Shown here piece after piece: positions 1 through 6,407 of a stretch of 43,387 nt of DNA (position 1 is its first letter; every line of letters begins with the position of its first letter). The translations under genes and the position numbers were made by a program. Below the pieces are notes generated by a model. The model searched no databases and had not been told where the DNA came from. It saw only the letters and a list, made by a program, of their open reading frames with translations. Source of the stretch: Actinomycetes bacterium. GTDB taxonomy: Bacteria; Actinomycetota; Acidimicrobiia; Acidimicrobiales; Acidimicrobiaceae. The DNA lies in the NCBI GenBank assembly GCA_021784785.1, contig JAJYHJ010000081.1:1-43387 (forward strand), in the 5' to 3' direction.

Positions 1-616
1 CCTTAGCGGAGGCCGGCTTCGCTCTCTGGAGTTCCTCAATAACGGCCCGGAAGTTGTCAGCGACCTGTGCGACGCTGAAAGAGACCTTTCCAATACGAAT
101 ATGAACTATGCCGACTTTATCGGTTCGATACTCCACTCGCCCGCCTTTGAACTCCGTAACAGCTCGACCAACGTCATTGGTAACGGTGCCAGTCTTAGGG
201 TTGGGCATAAGCCCTCTTGGTCCAAGTACCCGACCAAGACGACCCACTTGGGGCATTAAATCAGGCGTCGCTATTGCTATGTCGAAGTCCAGAAACGCTT
301 CTTTCTCGATCCTTGCAACGAGGTCATCGGCGCCGACCACATCGGCCCCAGCCTCTCGAGCTGCAGTAGCTGCATCGCCTGCAGCAAATACAGCAACCCT
401 TACCTCCTTACCAGTACCCGATGGAAGTGCGACTGTACCGCGAACAATTTGATCGGCTTTGCGTGGATCGACTCCCAGACGAACCGCAACCTCGACCGTC
501 TCGTCAAACTTCGCTCTAGCAACCTTTTTAACAAGATCGATTGCCTCTATGGGTGTATACAGCCTCTCCGCATCGACTAGCTGAGTTTGAGCTTTTTGAG
601 TTTTTGTAGCCTTCAT
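1..616 (-). CDS. rplA: 50S ribosomal protein L1 (C-terminus cut by window edge)
   Basis: Primary rRNA-binding protein of the L1 stalk, and in many bacteria a translational repressor of its own operon. The frame opens at ATG 616 and stays open to base 2, giving 205 residues. The family has about 230, so roughly 25-30 C-terminal residues lie outside the window. Recognisable pieces are [45 protein letters not shown] and [13 protein letters not shown], all typical of L1. It follows rplK by about 30 nt on the same strand, the usual rplK-rplA pair. Because the frame has no stop inside the window it is easy to miss. Confidence 0.96.
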   Translation of the reverse strand, partial: MKATKTQKAQTQLVDAERLYTPIEAIDLVKKVARAKFDETVEVAVRLGVDPRKADQIVRGTVALPSGTGKEVRVAVFAAGDAATAAREAGADVVGADDLVARIEKEAFLDFDIAIATPDLMPQVGRLGRVLGPRGLMPNPKTGTVTNDVGRAVTEFKGGRVEYRTDKVGIVHIRIGKVSFSVAQVADNFRAVIEELQRAKPASAK

Positions 617-647
617 CTTTATAGATCTCCCAATCACTTCTCTTAGG

Positions 648-1076
648 TCATTCGACCACAGATATTCCCATCGACCTCGCCGTGCCTTCGATCTGACGTA
701 TAGCTGCGTCAAGGTCATAAGCATTGAGGTCTTGCATCTTGGTTCTAGCGATCTCAGCAACCTGTTCCTTCGTCACAGTACCTGCCTGTGTACGTTTGTT
801 GGTTGCCGATCCCTTCTCAACTCCGGCAGCCTGACGTAGAAGTACAGGCGTCGGAGAAGTCTTAAGTACGAAACTAAAGGAACGGTCATCGTAGATCGTT
901 ACCTCAACAGGAACAACTTGACCTCGCTGGGCCTCGGTTGCTGCATTGTACTGCTTAACAAACTCCATCGTTTGAATTCCGTGAGGACCCAGAGCGGTGC
1001 CCACAGGAGGAGCCGGCGTTGCCGCTCCAGCATTCAAGTTAATCTTAACGACAGCAGTTACTCTTCGTTTCGCCAT
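648..1076 (-). CDS. rplK: 50S ribosomal protein L11
   Basis: L11 forms the GTPase-associated centre with L10 and 23S rRNA and is the site of thiostrepton action and of RelA activation. At 142 residues it has the normal length. The N-terminal domain shows the proline-rich stretch ([20 protein letters not shown]) and the C-terminal rRNA-binding domain shows [19 protein letters not shown] and the terminal [10 protein letters not shown]. It sits between nusG and rplA in the conserved order. Confidence 0.98.
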   Translation of the reverse strand: MAKRRVTAVVKINLNAGAATPAPPVGTALGPHGIQTMEFVKQYNAATEAQRGQVVPVEVTIYDDRSFSFVLKTSPTPVLLRQAAGVEKGSATNKRTQAGTVTKEQVAEIARTKMQDLNAYDLDAAIRQIEGTARSMGISVVE

Positions 1077-1108
1077 TTACCTACCACTCACTTCCGAAAT
1101 ACAAGCCC

Positions 1109-1795
1109 TTAGAGCTTAGCAACTTGAGTGAACTCAAGCTCCACCGGGGTTTCTCGTCCAAAAATATTTACCAGCACTTTGAGTTTCAGTTGATCTTCGT
1201 TGATCTCCGAGATCTGACCAGAGAAGTCAGCGAACGGACCCTCCTTGACCCTTACGGTTTCACCAACTTCGAAGTCAACTACCGGTCTTACCCGCTTAGA
1301 TTCTCGAACTCCACCCTCACGAGATTTATCGAACGCGAACATCGATTCAACTTCCTTGCGAGGTAAAGGAGTTGGTTTAGAGGCAAGACCTACGAAGGAT
1401 GTCACACCAGGAGTATTGCGGATCAATGACCATACGTCATCGTCCATGTCACATCTGACCATTATGTACCCTGGATAAACCTTCTTGGAACTAGTAACCG
1501 GCTTGCCGTTTTTAATCTCCGTAACGTCTTCTAGCGGTATGACAACCTCATAGATGCGATCTTCCATGTTCAACGACTTCGCACGTGCGAAAAGGTTAGA
1601 CTTCACCTTATTTTCATATCCAGCGTAGGAATGGATTACAAACCAATCGCCCGGACGATCATAAGGGCTTTCTGCAAGGATCTCCTCTTCTGCATCCTTT
1701 TCATCGGGCTCTAAAGGACTCTCCGAGTCATCCGGTCTTTCATCTTGGTCCATAATCTCTTCAACTCCCCTCGTAACTAGTTCAGAACTACTCAA
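1109..1795 (-). CDS. nusG: Transcription termination/antitermination protein NusG
   Basis: NusG binds RNA polymerase, links it to the ribosome or Rho, and tunes pausing. The NGN domain begins near residue 50 ([19 protein letters not shown]) and the KOW motif lies near residue 180 ([15 protein letters not shown]). Before the NGN domain there is a long acidic tail rich in Asp and Glu, which is usual in actinobacteria. The start is uncertain: TTG at 1795 gives 228 aa. An internal ATG at 1753 (MDQDERPDD) lies about 11 nt after a GAGGGGAG stretch and would give 214 aa. It lies between secE and rplK. Confidence 0.96.
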   Translation of the reverse strand: MSSSELVTRGVEEIMDQDERPDDSESPLEPDEKDAEEEILAESPYDRPGDWFVIHSYAGYENKVKSNLFARAKSLNMEDRIYEVVIPLEDVTEIKNGKPVTSSKKVYPGYIMVRCDMDDDVWSLIRNTPGVTSFVGLASKPTPLPRKEVESMFAFDKSREGGVRESKRVRPVVDFEVGETVRVKEGPFADFSGQISEINEDQLKLKVLVNIFGRETPVELEFTQVAKL

Positions 1796-1810
1796 AACTT
1801 CGATCCGTTC

Positions 1811-2113
1811 TCACTTGAAAAGGAAAAACACTAGCTTAGAGAAGACAAGATTCAGTCCAAAGATAAAAGCAACCACCAGAACCAGCACTACAAAAACTAA
1901 TGACGAGTAGCTTATAACGTCTTGCCGGGTCGGCCACTTAACTTTCTTGAGTTCGCTCCGAACGTCATTAAAGTACTTCTTTAAACCGCCCCGTTTCGAA
2001 CGATCGGGCTTCGCCCTCACTTGCGACTGGGCAGCCTTTGAGGGAGGGGCTGGCTCGCCACTCTTATCTAACTGTCCTTGCCGTTGCAGCATCCGCTTAG
2101 TCTCGCGGTTCAC
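1811..2113 (-). CDS. secE: Preprotein translocase subunit SecE
   Basis: Small essential subunit of the SecYEG channel. The 100-aa protein has a basic N-terminal half (MNRETKRMLQRQG), the conserved amphipathic segment FNDVRSELKKVKWPTRQDV and one C-terminal membrane helix (about residues 68-98). This single-helix form with a long soluble N-terminus is normal outside enterobacteria. Start is GTG; MNR-TKRM-QRQG is a common actinobacterial SecE N-terminus, which supports it. It lies 29 nt after tRNA-Trp and 15 nt before nusG. Confidence 0.97.
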   Translation of the reverse strand: MNRETKRMLQRQGQLDKSGEPAPPSKAAQSQVRAKPDRSKRGGLKKYFNDVRSELKKVKWPTRQDVISYSSLVFVVLVLVVAFIFGLNLVFSKLVFFLFK

Positions 2114-2142
2114 CTTCTACCTCTGTCTAGAACTATTCCGAG

Positions 2143-2215
2143 CAGGGTAGGAGGGACTCGAACCCCCAACACCCGGTTTTGGAGACCGGTGCTCTACCAA
2201 TTGAGCTACTACCCT
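2143..2215 (-). tRNA. tRNA-Trp (CCA anticodon)
   Basis: A 73-nt cloverleaf. Acceptor arms AGGGTAG and CTACCCT pair fully, the T loop is TTCGAGT, and the anticodon loop CTCCAAA places CCA. The 3' CCA is not encoded. It lies just upstream of secE, its conserved place in actinobacteria. Confidence 0.97.
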
Positions 2216-2292
2216 TTGTCAACCAAAGTATCCTACCACCACAGCGAGTTAATTGAGTCATCCCGACTTGCGCACGTATATTTCTCCTACCA

Positions 2293-2919
2293 TCAAGAGA
2301 TATCACGAGCAGCCTTGGAAGTCTCTCTCTCAAGGTCTCGATAGAAGTCGTCCTCGGAACTCCTCTTGGGAACTAGGATCTCCACAATTTTCTTCCTTGC
2401 TCTAAAAAGCCAGACCTTTGCTGTCGTCTCAGTTATCGATAGTTTCTCCGCTATCTCTCTATGTGACAGTCCGTAGTAATCACGTAAAATAACGACTGAC
2501 TTAAACCTTGGGGGGAGCTTAGCTATTGCTCGTTCAATATCAATAACCGTTGCTGTGAAAGACCCGTCGTCGTCAAAGTTTGATTGATCGTCGCCATCTT
2601 CGGCCAGCTCTTGCACCTCTCGAACGGACCGTTTAGAACGCACGACACGAAAAGAGTTGGCTGTATTTAACACAATGCGATGAAACCAAGTTTCAAAAGA
2701 TGACTCACCTCTAAAGTTCTCAAACCCCTTACATGCCCTCATGTAGGACTCTTGAATTACATCACTAGCGTCCTCAAGGTTTCCCACCAATTTCAACGCT
2801 AACGATAATGAGGATTGGTAGCAGGTCGAAAATAGCTCCTCTACCTTAGAAAACTTGCCGCCTTCCACAAGACGGAGTTCCGGAGCTATAAAGTGCTCAT
2901 CTTCTTCAACTCGATACAA
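2293..2919 (-). CDS. ECF-type RNA polymerase sigma factor
   Basis: A 208-aa group 4 sigma-70 family protein. Region 2 is at about residues 28-95 (GNLEDASDVIQESYMRACKG, then SSFETWFHRIVLNTA). Region 4 is at about residues 130-180 (LPPRFKSVVILRDYYGLSHR, then EIAEKLSITETTAKVWLFRAR). Regions 1 and 3 are absent, as in ECF factors. The likely start is TTG at 2919, five bases after an AGG, and 11 nt past the rpmG stop. No anti-sigma gene adjoins it; the next feature downstream is tRNA-Trp. A C-terminal tail of about 25 residues is charged. The regulon cannot be told from this window. Confidence 0.93.
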   Translation of the reverse strand: MYRVEEDEHFIAPELRLVEGGKFSKVEELFSTCYQSSLSLALKLVGNLEDASDVIQESYMRACKGFENFRGESSFETWFHRIVLNTANSFRVVRSKRSVREVQELAEDGDDQSNFDDDGSFTATVIDIERAIAKLPPRFKSVVILRDYYGLSHREIAEKLSITETTAKVWLFRARKKIVEILVPKRSSEDDFYRDLERETSKAARDIS

Positions 2920-2929
2920 ATCAACCTGC

Positions 2930-3094
2930 CTAACGGGTCTCTTTGTGAAGCGTGTGCCTTCTATCCCATTGACAGTACTTCTTCATTTCAATTCTCTCAC
3001 GATCATTCTGGCGATTTTTAACCGTGATATAGTTTCTACGCTTGCACTCCTCGCAAGCAAGGGTAACTTTCACTCGCTTCTCGTTTTTAGCCAT
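2930..3094 (-). CDS. rpmG: 50S ribosomal protein L33
   Basis: A 54-residue protein that starts [18 protein letters not shown], continues [10 protein letters not shown] and ends near [18 protein letters not shown]. It matches L33 in length and order of motifs. The pair CEEC is retained but the second, usually C-x-x-C, pair is reduced to a single Cys (YCQWD), so this is not a fully zinc-ligated (C+) form. The gene lies 56 nt after tRNA-Met and 10 nt before the sigma factor gene, in the usual tRNA-Thr / tRNA-Met / rpmG order. Confidence 0.95.
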   Translation of the reverse strand: MAKNEKRVKVTLACEECKRRNYITVKNRQNDRERIEMKKYCQWDRRHTLHKETR

Positions 3095-3150
3095 CTATAA
3101 CTCCATTTCGCCGCTACGTAAATACTAACGGGTCTAACTTGCCAAATAAG

Positions 3151-3224
3151 TAGCGGCGGTCGGACTCGAACCGACGACCACACGATTATGAGCCGTGTGC
3201 TCTAACCAACTGAGCTACGCCGCC
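3151..3224 (-). tRNA. tRNA-Met (elongator, CAT anticodon)
   Basis: A 74-nt cloverleaf with acceptor GGCGGCG/CGCCGCT (first pair G-U), T loop TTCGAGT and anticodon loop CTCATAA. The body resembles actinobacterial elongator tRNA-Met rather than the initiator (no C-A mismatch at position 1). An Ile2 (lysidine) identity is less likely but not excluded. No CCA is encoded. Its 5' end is one base from the end of tRNA-Thr. Confidence 0.94.
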
Positions 3225-3225
3225 A

Positions 3226-3301
3226 TGGAGCCCCCTGTCGGAATCGAACCGACGACACCAGCCTTACCATGGCTGTGCTCTGCCTACTGAGCTAAGGGGG
3301 C
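3226..3301 (-). tRNA. tRNA-Thr (GGT anticodon), CCA encoded
   Basis: A 76-nt cloverleaf with acceptor GCCCCCT/AGGGGGC, discriminator T and an encoded 3' CCA. The anticodon loop TGGTAAG gives GGT. It is the first gene of the minus-strand block and has a clear promoter just upstream. Of the four tRNAs here it alone carries a genomic CCA. Confidence 0.96.
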
Positions 3302-3312
3302 AACTTGGCAAA

Positions 3313-3340
3313 ATACTAGTCTGTAGAAGTCTATAGTCAA
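3313..3340 (-). promoter_or_regulatory. Probable housekeeping sigma promoter of the tRNA-Thr / tRNA-Met / rpmG block
   Basis: On the minus strand TTGACT (3335-3340) and TAGTAT (3313-3318) are spaced by 16 nt. The predicted start of transcription, around 3306, is a few bases before tRNA-Thr. This is the best -35/-10 pair seen in the window. Confidence 0.7.
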
Positions 3341-3476
3341 ACCAGTATCATTGGGTTCTATAAAAAGTACACCTACCTGTGCTATGACCATAACCACATT
3401 ACACAGCAGGTCATTATATTTATTTCAAAATACCTAAAGTAACGGTGTAGCAACACATATACCCATCCACGATCAC

Positions 3477-3482
3477 TAAATT
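3477..3482 (+). promoter_or_regulatory. -10 box TAAATT placed for a leaderless transcript
   Basis: TAAATT ends exactly 7 nt before GTG 3490. That is the spacing at which actinobacterial leaderless mRNAs begin on their start codon. It decides the start of the acetyltransferase. No -35 box is visible. Confidence 0.5.
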
Positions 3483-3489
3483 GATTATC

Positions 3490-3978
3490 GTGCTCATCAG
3501 AACCGCAGCCAGTCAAGATTCCGAAGAGATTCGTCAAATCTACAACCACGAGGTACTGAACTCCTTAGCCACTCTCGACCTCATTCCTCGATCACAGCAC
3601 GCTCAAAGCGTATGGATGGCAGAGCACTCTGGTATCCATACAGTCCTCGTTGCAACAGATGAAGACCAGGTCATAGGCTTTGCCTCCATATCCCCATACC
3701 GACCTCGTCCCGGATATTCATCTACCGTGGAGAACTCTATATATGTTCACAAAGACCACAGAGGACGTCATGTCGGGACCAACCTACTAACCGCATTAAT
3801 AGAAGAAGCCAGTCGCTCCGGATTTCACTCGATCATGGCCAGAGTCGTAGCTACGCAGTCCTCATCTATCGAACTTCACAAACGGTGTAACTTCGAGTTA
3901 GTAGGAGTCGAACGTGAAGTGGGGCGCAAGTTTGGACAGTGGATCGACATCGCGCTCATGCAACTCCTTCTCAAATAG
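3490..3978 (+). CDS. GNAT-family N-acetyltransferase (phosphinothricin/methionine sulfone acetyltransferase-like)
   Basis: A 162-aa single-domain acetyltransferase. It shows the family order: N-terminal IYNHEV-N-LAT-D, the acetyl-CoA pocket near residues 90-100 (YVHKDHRGRHVGTNLL, the R-G-x-G-x-G/N loop) and the C-terminal strand HKRCNFELVGVEREVGRKFG with IDIALMQ. The relatives are Bar/Pat/MnaT enzymes that acetylate phosphinothricin, methionine sulfoximine or similar amino-acid analogues. The true substrate is unknown. I take GTG 3490 (MLIRTAASQD) rather than TTG 3481 because of the leaderless -10 box. It stands alone, divergent from the tRNA block and convergent with the mannosyltransferase gene. 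Confidence 0.88.
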   Translation: MLIRTAASQDSEEIRQIYNHEVLNSLATLDLIPRSQHAQSVWMAEHSGIHTVLVATDEDQVIGFASISPYRPRPGYSSTVENSIYVHKDHRGRHVGTNLLTALIEEASRSGFHSIMARVVATQSSSIELHKRCNFELVGVEREVGRKFGQWIDIALMQLLLK

Positions 3979-3987
3979 AGACTTAGG

Positions 3988-5550
3988 TCAAGTTGTCACT
4001 TTTTGTGAACGAATCTCGCTTTCAAAAAACCACTTTGCCCTAACTAAATACTCGTCGATAACCATGCGTACCTGGTATGGCAAGCGGTTTAATCGGTAAA
4101 GAATTCCTGCCACGACCACAATCCCTAAAAGAAAGTACCCAACGAGTGCCATAAAGGACTGTCCACCTGTAATGGACAGAGGAAATGCCAAGATTGACAC
4201 TCCGACGATAGCCGTTCCACCGTAGCGCCCAACACTAAAAGCAAGCACAGCGATCGCCCAACTTAAGTACCACGGCCATATCACAGGACCGAGCAAAACC
4301 ACCACCAAGAGACTAACTCCCAAGTTCCGAAGCCAGTTCCGCTCATTTGAGATCAAAAGTAGATATAGCGATACGATTCCTGCTAACGCTAGACCCAGCA
4401 ACTTCATGATCGCGAGGTAGAGGTGGATCGAGATCGGTATGCCTATATAGGAGCCAAGCTCTTGAATAAATGTTGCAGCTGCAGTAACGGGATCTGCCGG
4501 AGAAACAGAAGCTCCGGGCGTAGAAAGAGACGCTATCCATCCCAACCCCAGACCCGTCGCTGTTCCAAGCACAACTGTCGTCACGGCACCAATAGCTAAA
4601 GCGTAAAGCGCATAACGGACACGTTGACTCAAAGTCGAAAAGGATCCCCAACGTACTCCGACGAAAACAAGGGCGGCAAAGGCTGGTGCTTTCACTAATC
4701 CGGCCAAAGTAATTATCACACAAGCCCATAGATACCTACCCTTGAGTGCAAGGTAGATTCCCCAAACCATTAGCCCTACCATCCATGCGTCGTTGTGCCC
4801 TGCAGATGCCAGATCATATAGGAAGATCGGATTAAGCGCCGAAAGCGCAAAAGCTGCCTCTTTGGAGTACCCTCGCATCTCTGCGATCTTCGACGCATAG
4901 ATACCCGTCAGCACTACTCCGCCAAGAGCGGCAAGTCGTAAAAGCACAACTGTGCCCAGAACCGAGTTACCTGCCAAGTGGACAAATAGATCTCCAACGT
5001 AAAGAAATACGGGGCCGTAGGGCGCTGGTGCTTTCATCCACACCGGATCCACAGCAAGTAGAAATGGTGAATGGCCAAGTGCTGCTGGACCTTGCGCGTA
5101 TGGGGAGAGGCCGACTCTCACCATATCGGCTTGGGCAGCATATGAGTAGACATCTCGAGACAGCAAGGGCCCTGAAAGCATAAGCGGTAGGACCCAGAGC
5201 CAAAAGAGTTTCCAAAGATAGCCCGAACTCGGCGACATTCCACGGTACATATCAAAAACAAGTTTCGCCCAGACGTAAATACCAACTACCATGCCGAGGT
5301 ATACGAGCCATCTCGATAAGAGCTCTATGAGAGAGTTTCCCTGTAAAGGAGTGTTTGGGACGCCAATAAACCAAGAACCTGGCACCTTAGATACAAACGG
5401 TGAGTTGGGCTGCCAAGTTCCAAGGAAAACCAGGACCGACCCAATCGTACCCAAAAACATCGGGTCCGTATCTCTAATCATATGAATAACGTCTACAAAC
5501 CTGCTACCTCTGGAATCGGACGCAAACTCAGACGATAAACCCACGCGCAT
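3988..5550 (-). CDS. mptB: Polyprenol-phosphomannose-dependent alpha-1,6-mannosyltransferase, MptA/MptB-like
   Basis: A 520-aa integral membrane GT-C enzyme with about 12-13 helices. The first large external loop carries LLSRDVYSYAAQADMVRVGL, SPYAQGP and DPVWMKAPAPYGPVFL, the signature of the MptA/MptB family. That family uses polyprenyl-phosphomannose to build the alpha-1,6-mannan core of lipomannan-type glycolipids on the outer face of the membrane. The acidic Asp of RDVYSY is the expected catalytic base. Start ATG 5550 lies directly after AAGGTGG, too close for a normal Shine-Dalgarno, so an in-frame GTG two codons later is possible. It is monocistronic here. The exact linkage formed is inferred from family only. 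Confidence 0.82.
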   Translation of the reverse strand: MRVGLSSEFASDSRGSRFVDVIHMIRDTDPMFLGTIGSVLVFLGTWQPNSPFVSKVPGSWFIGVPNTPLQGNSLIELLSRWLVYLGMVVGIYVWAKLVFDMYRGMSPSSGYLWKLFWLWVLPLMLSGPLLSRDVYSYAAQADMVRVGLSPYAQGPAALGHSPFLLAVDPVWMKAPAPYGPVFLYVGDLFVHLAGNSVLGTVVLLRLAALGGVVLTGIYASKIAEMRGYSKEAAFALSALNPIFLYDLASAGHNDAWMVGLMVWGIYLALKGRYLWACVIITLAGLVKAPAFAALVFVGVRWGSFSTLSQRVRYALYALAIGAVTTVVLGTATGLGLGWIASLSTPGASVSPADPVTAAATFIQELGSYIGIPISIHLYLAIMKLLGLALAGIVSLYLLLISNERNWLRNLGVSLLVVVLLGPVIWPWYLSWAIAVLAFSVGRYGGTAIVGVSILAFPLSITGGQSFMALVGYFLLGIVVVAGILYRLNRLPYQVRMVIDEYLVRAKWFFESEIRSQKVTT

Positions 5551-5621
5551 CCACCTTACTGAAGATACAAATTACGATCATTAACGTAGATAAAAGTATA
5601 TAAAAAGTAGCTAAATCTTTG

Positions 5622-5703
<82 letters not shown>

Positions 5704-5712
5704 CACGGCCAA

Positions 5713-5723
5713 TATGATAGTCT
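5713..5723 (+). promoter_or_regulatory. Candidate -10 region for yajQ (TATGAT or TAGTCT)
   Basis: Two overlapping TANNNT boxes, TATGAT (5713-5718) and TAGTCT (5718-5723), precede ATG 5732 by 13 and 8 nt. There is no Shine-Dalgarno, so a very short or absent leader is likely. The same bases flank the 5' end of the divergent tRNA-Tyr. Confidence 0.4.
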
Positions 5724-5731
5724 GTTAAACC

Positions 5732-6220
5732 ATGCCCACCTTCGATGTTGTCTCAGAAGTTGATATGCAAGAAGTAAAAAACGCCGTTGACCAGACCTCT
5801 AGAGAGGTAAGCACACGCTTTGATTTTAAAGATACTGGCACATCCATCGAACTTTCTAGCGATGAAATCAAGTTGGTGTCGTCGACAGAGGATCGCCTTA
5901 GAGCGCTAATTACCGTCCTGGAAGAGAAACTTGTAAAACGCAAGGTTTCGCTCAAGTCGCTCGAAAGAGGAAAGATCGAAGAAGGATCCAGAGGGTCGGC
6001 CCGCCAGAGCATAAAGGTCGTTGCAGGTATCGATCAAGAACATGCCAAAGCAATATCAAAAACCATACGCGAGTCCGGACCCAAAGGAGTCACCGCCCAG
6101 ATTCAGGGAGAGCAACTACGGGTATCTTCAAAAAAACGTGATGACCTTCAAAGCGTGATTGAAACTTTACGCTCAACGGACTTTGGGATTCCTCTTCAAT
6201 TCATCAACTTTAGAGACTGA
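5732..6220 (+). CDS. yajQ: YajQ-family nucleotide-binding protein
   Basis: A 162-aa protein, the normal length. It opens MPTFDVVSEVDMQEVKNAVD and carries the family motifs TRFDFKDT, IKLVSSTEDRL, RQSIKVVAGID, ISKTIRESGPKGV, QGEQLRVSSKKRDDLQ and the terminal PLQFINFRD. Members fold as two ferredoxin-like domains. Some, such as the Xanthomonas protein, are reported to bind c-di-GMP and act with a transcription factor; others were linked to RNA or nucleotide binding. The role here cannot be told. It is a single-gene unit between tRNA-Tyr (divergent) and the large MprF-like gene. Confidence 0.95.
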   Translation: MPTFDVVSEVDMQEVKNAVDQTSREVSTRFDFKDTGTSIELSSDEIKLVSSTEDRLRALITVLEEKLVKRKVSLKSLERGKIEEGSRGSARQSIKVVAGIDQEHAKAISKTIRESGPKGVTAQIQGEQLRVSSKKRDDLQSVIETLRSTDFGIPLQFINFRD

Positions 6221-6286
6221 CCTGAAACACAAACGTCCATTCGCTCGTTCTCCAAAAATCATCGATCATTGGGAAGATAATGCCAT

Positions 6287-6308
6287 CTTGAGTCCATGAG
6301 CACTCAAG
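6287..6308 (+). repeat. Inverted repeat between yajQ and the MprF-like gene
   Basis: CTTGAGT (6287-6293) and ACTCAAG (6302-6308) form a perfect 7-bp stem with an 8-nt loop. No T-run follows, so it is a weak terminator candidate; an operator is as likely. The rest of 6221-6407 shows nothing else recognisable. Confidence 0.35.
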
Positions 6309-6407
6309 CAATGTAACTGTTTGAAACTTGAAGTAGGCTTTGATTTGCATTCAAGATCGAGAAGTTTACATTAAAGTACCAACCCAATTGGATAAGACGA
6401 GGAAAAG

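Noticed and set aside
2293-2919. The sigma factor as the WhiG partner of the RsiG-like protein
   Set aside because: It has only regions 2 and 4 (ECF type), whereas WhiG belongs to the FliA-like group with region 3.
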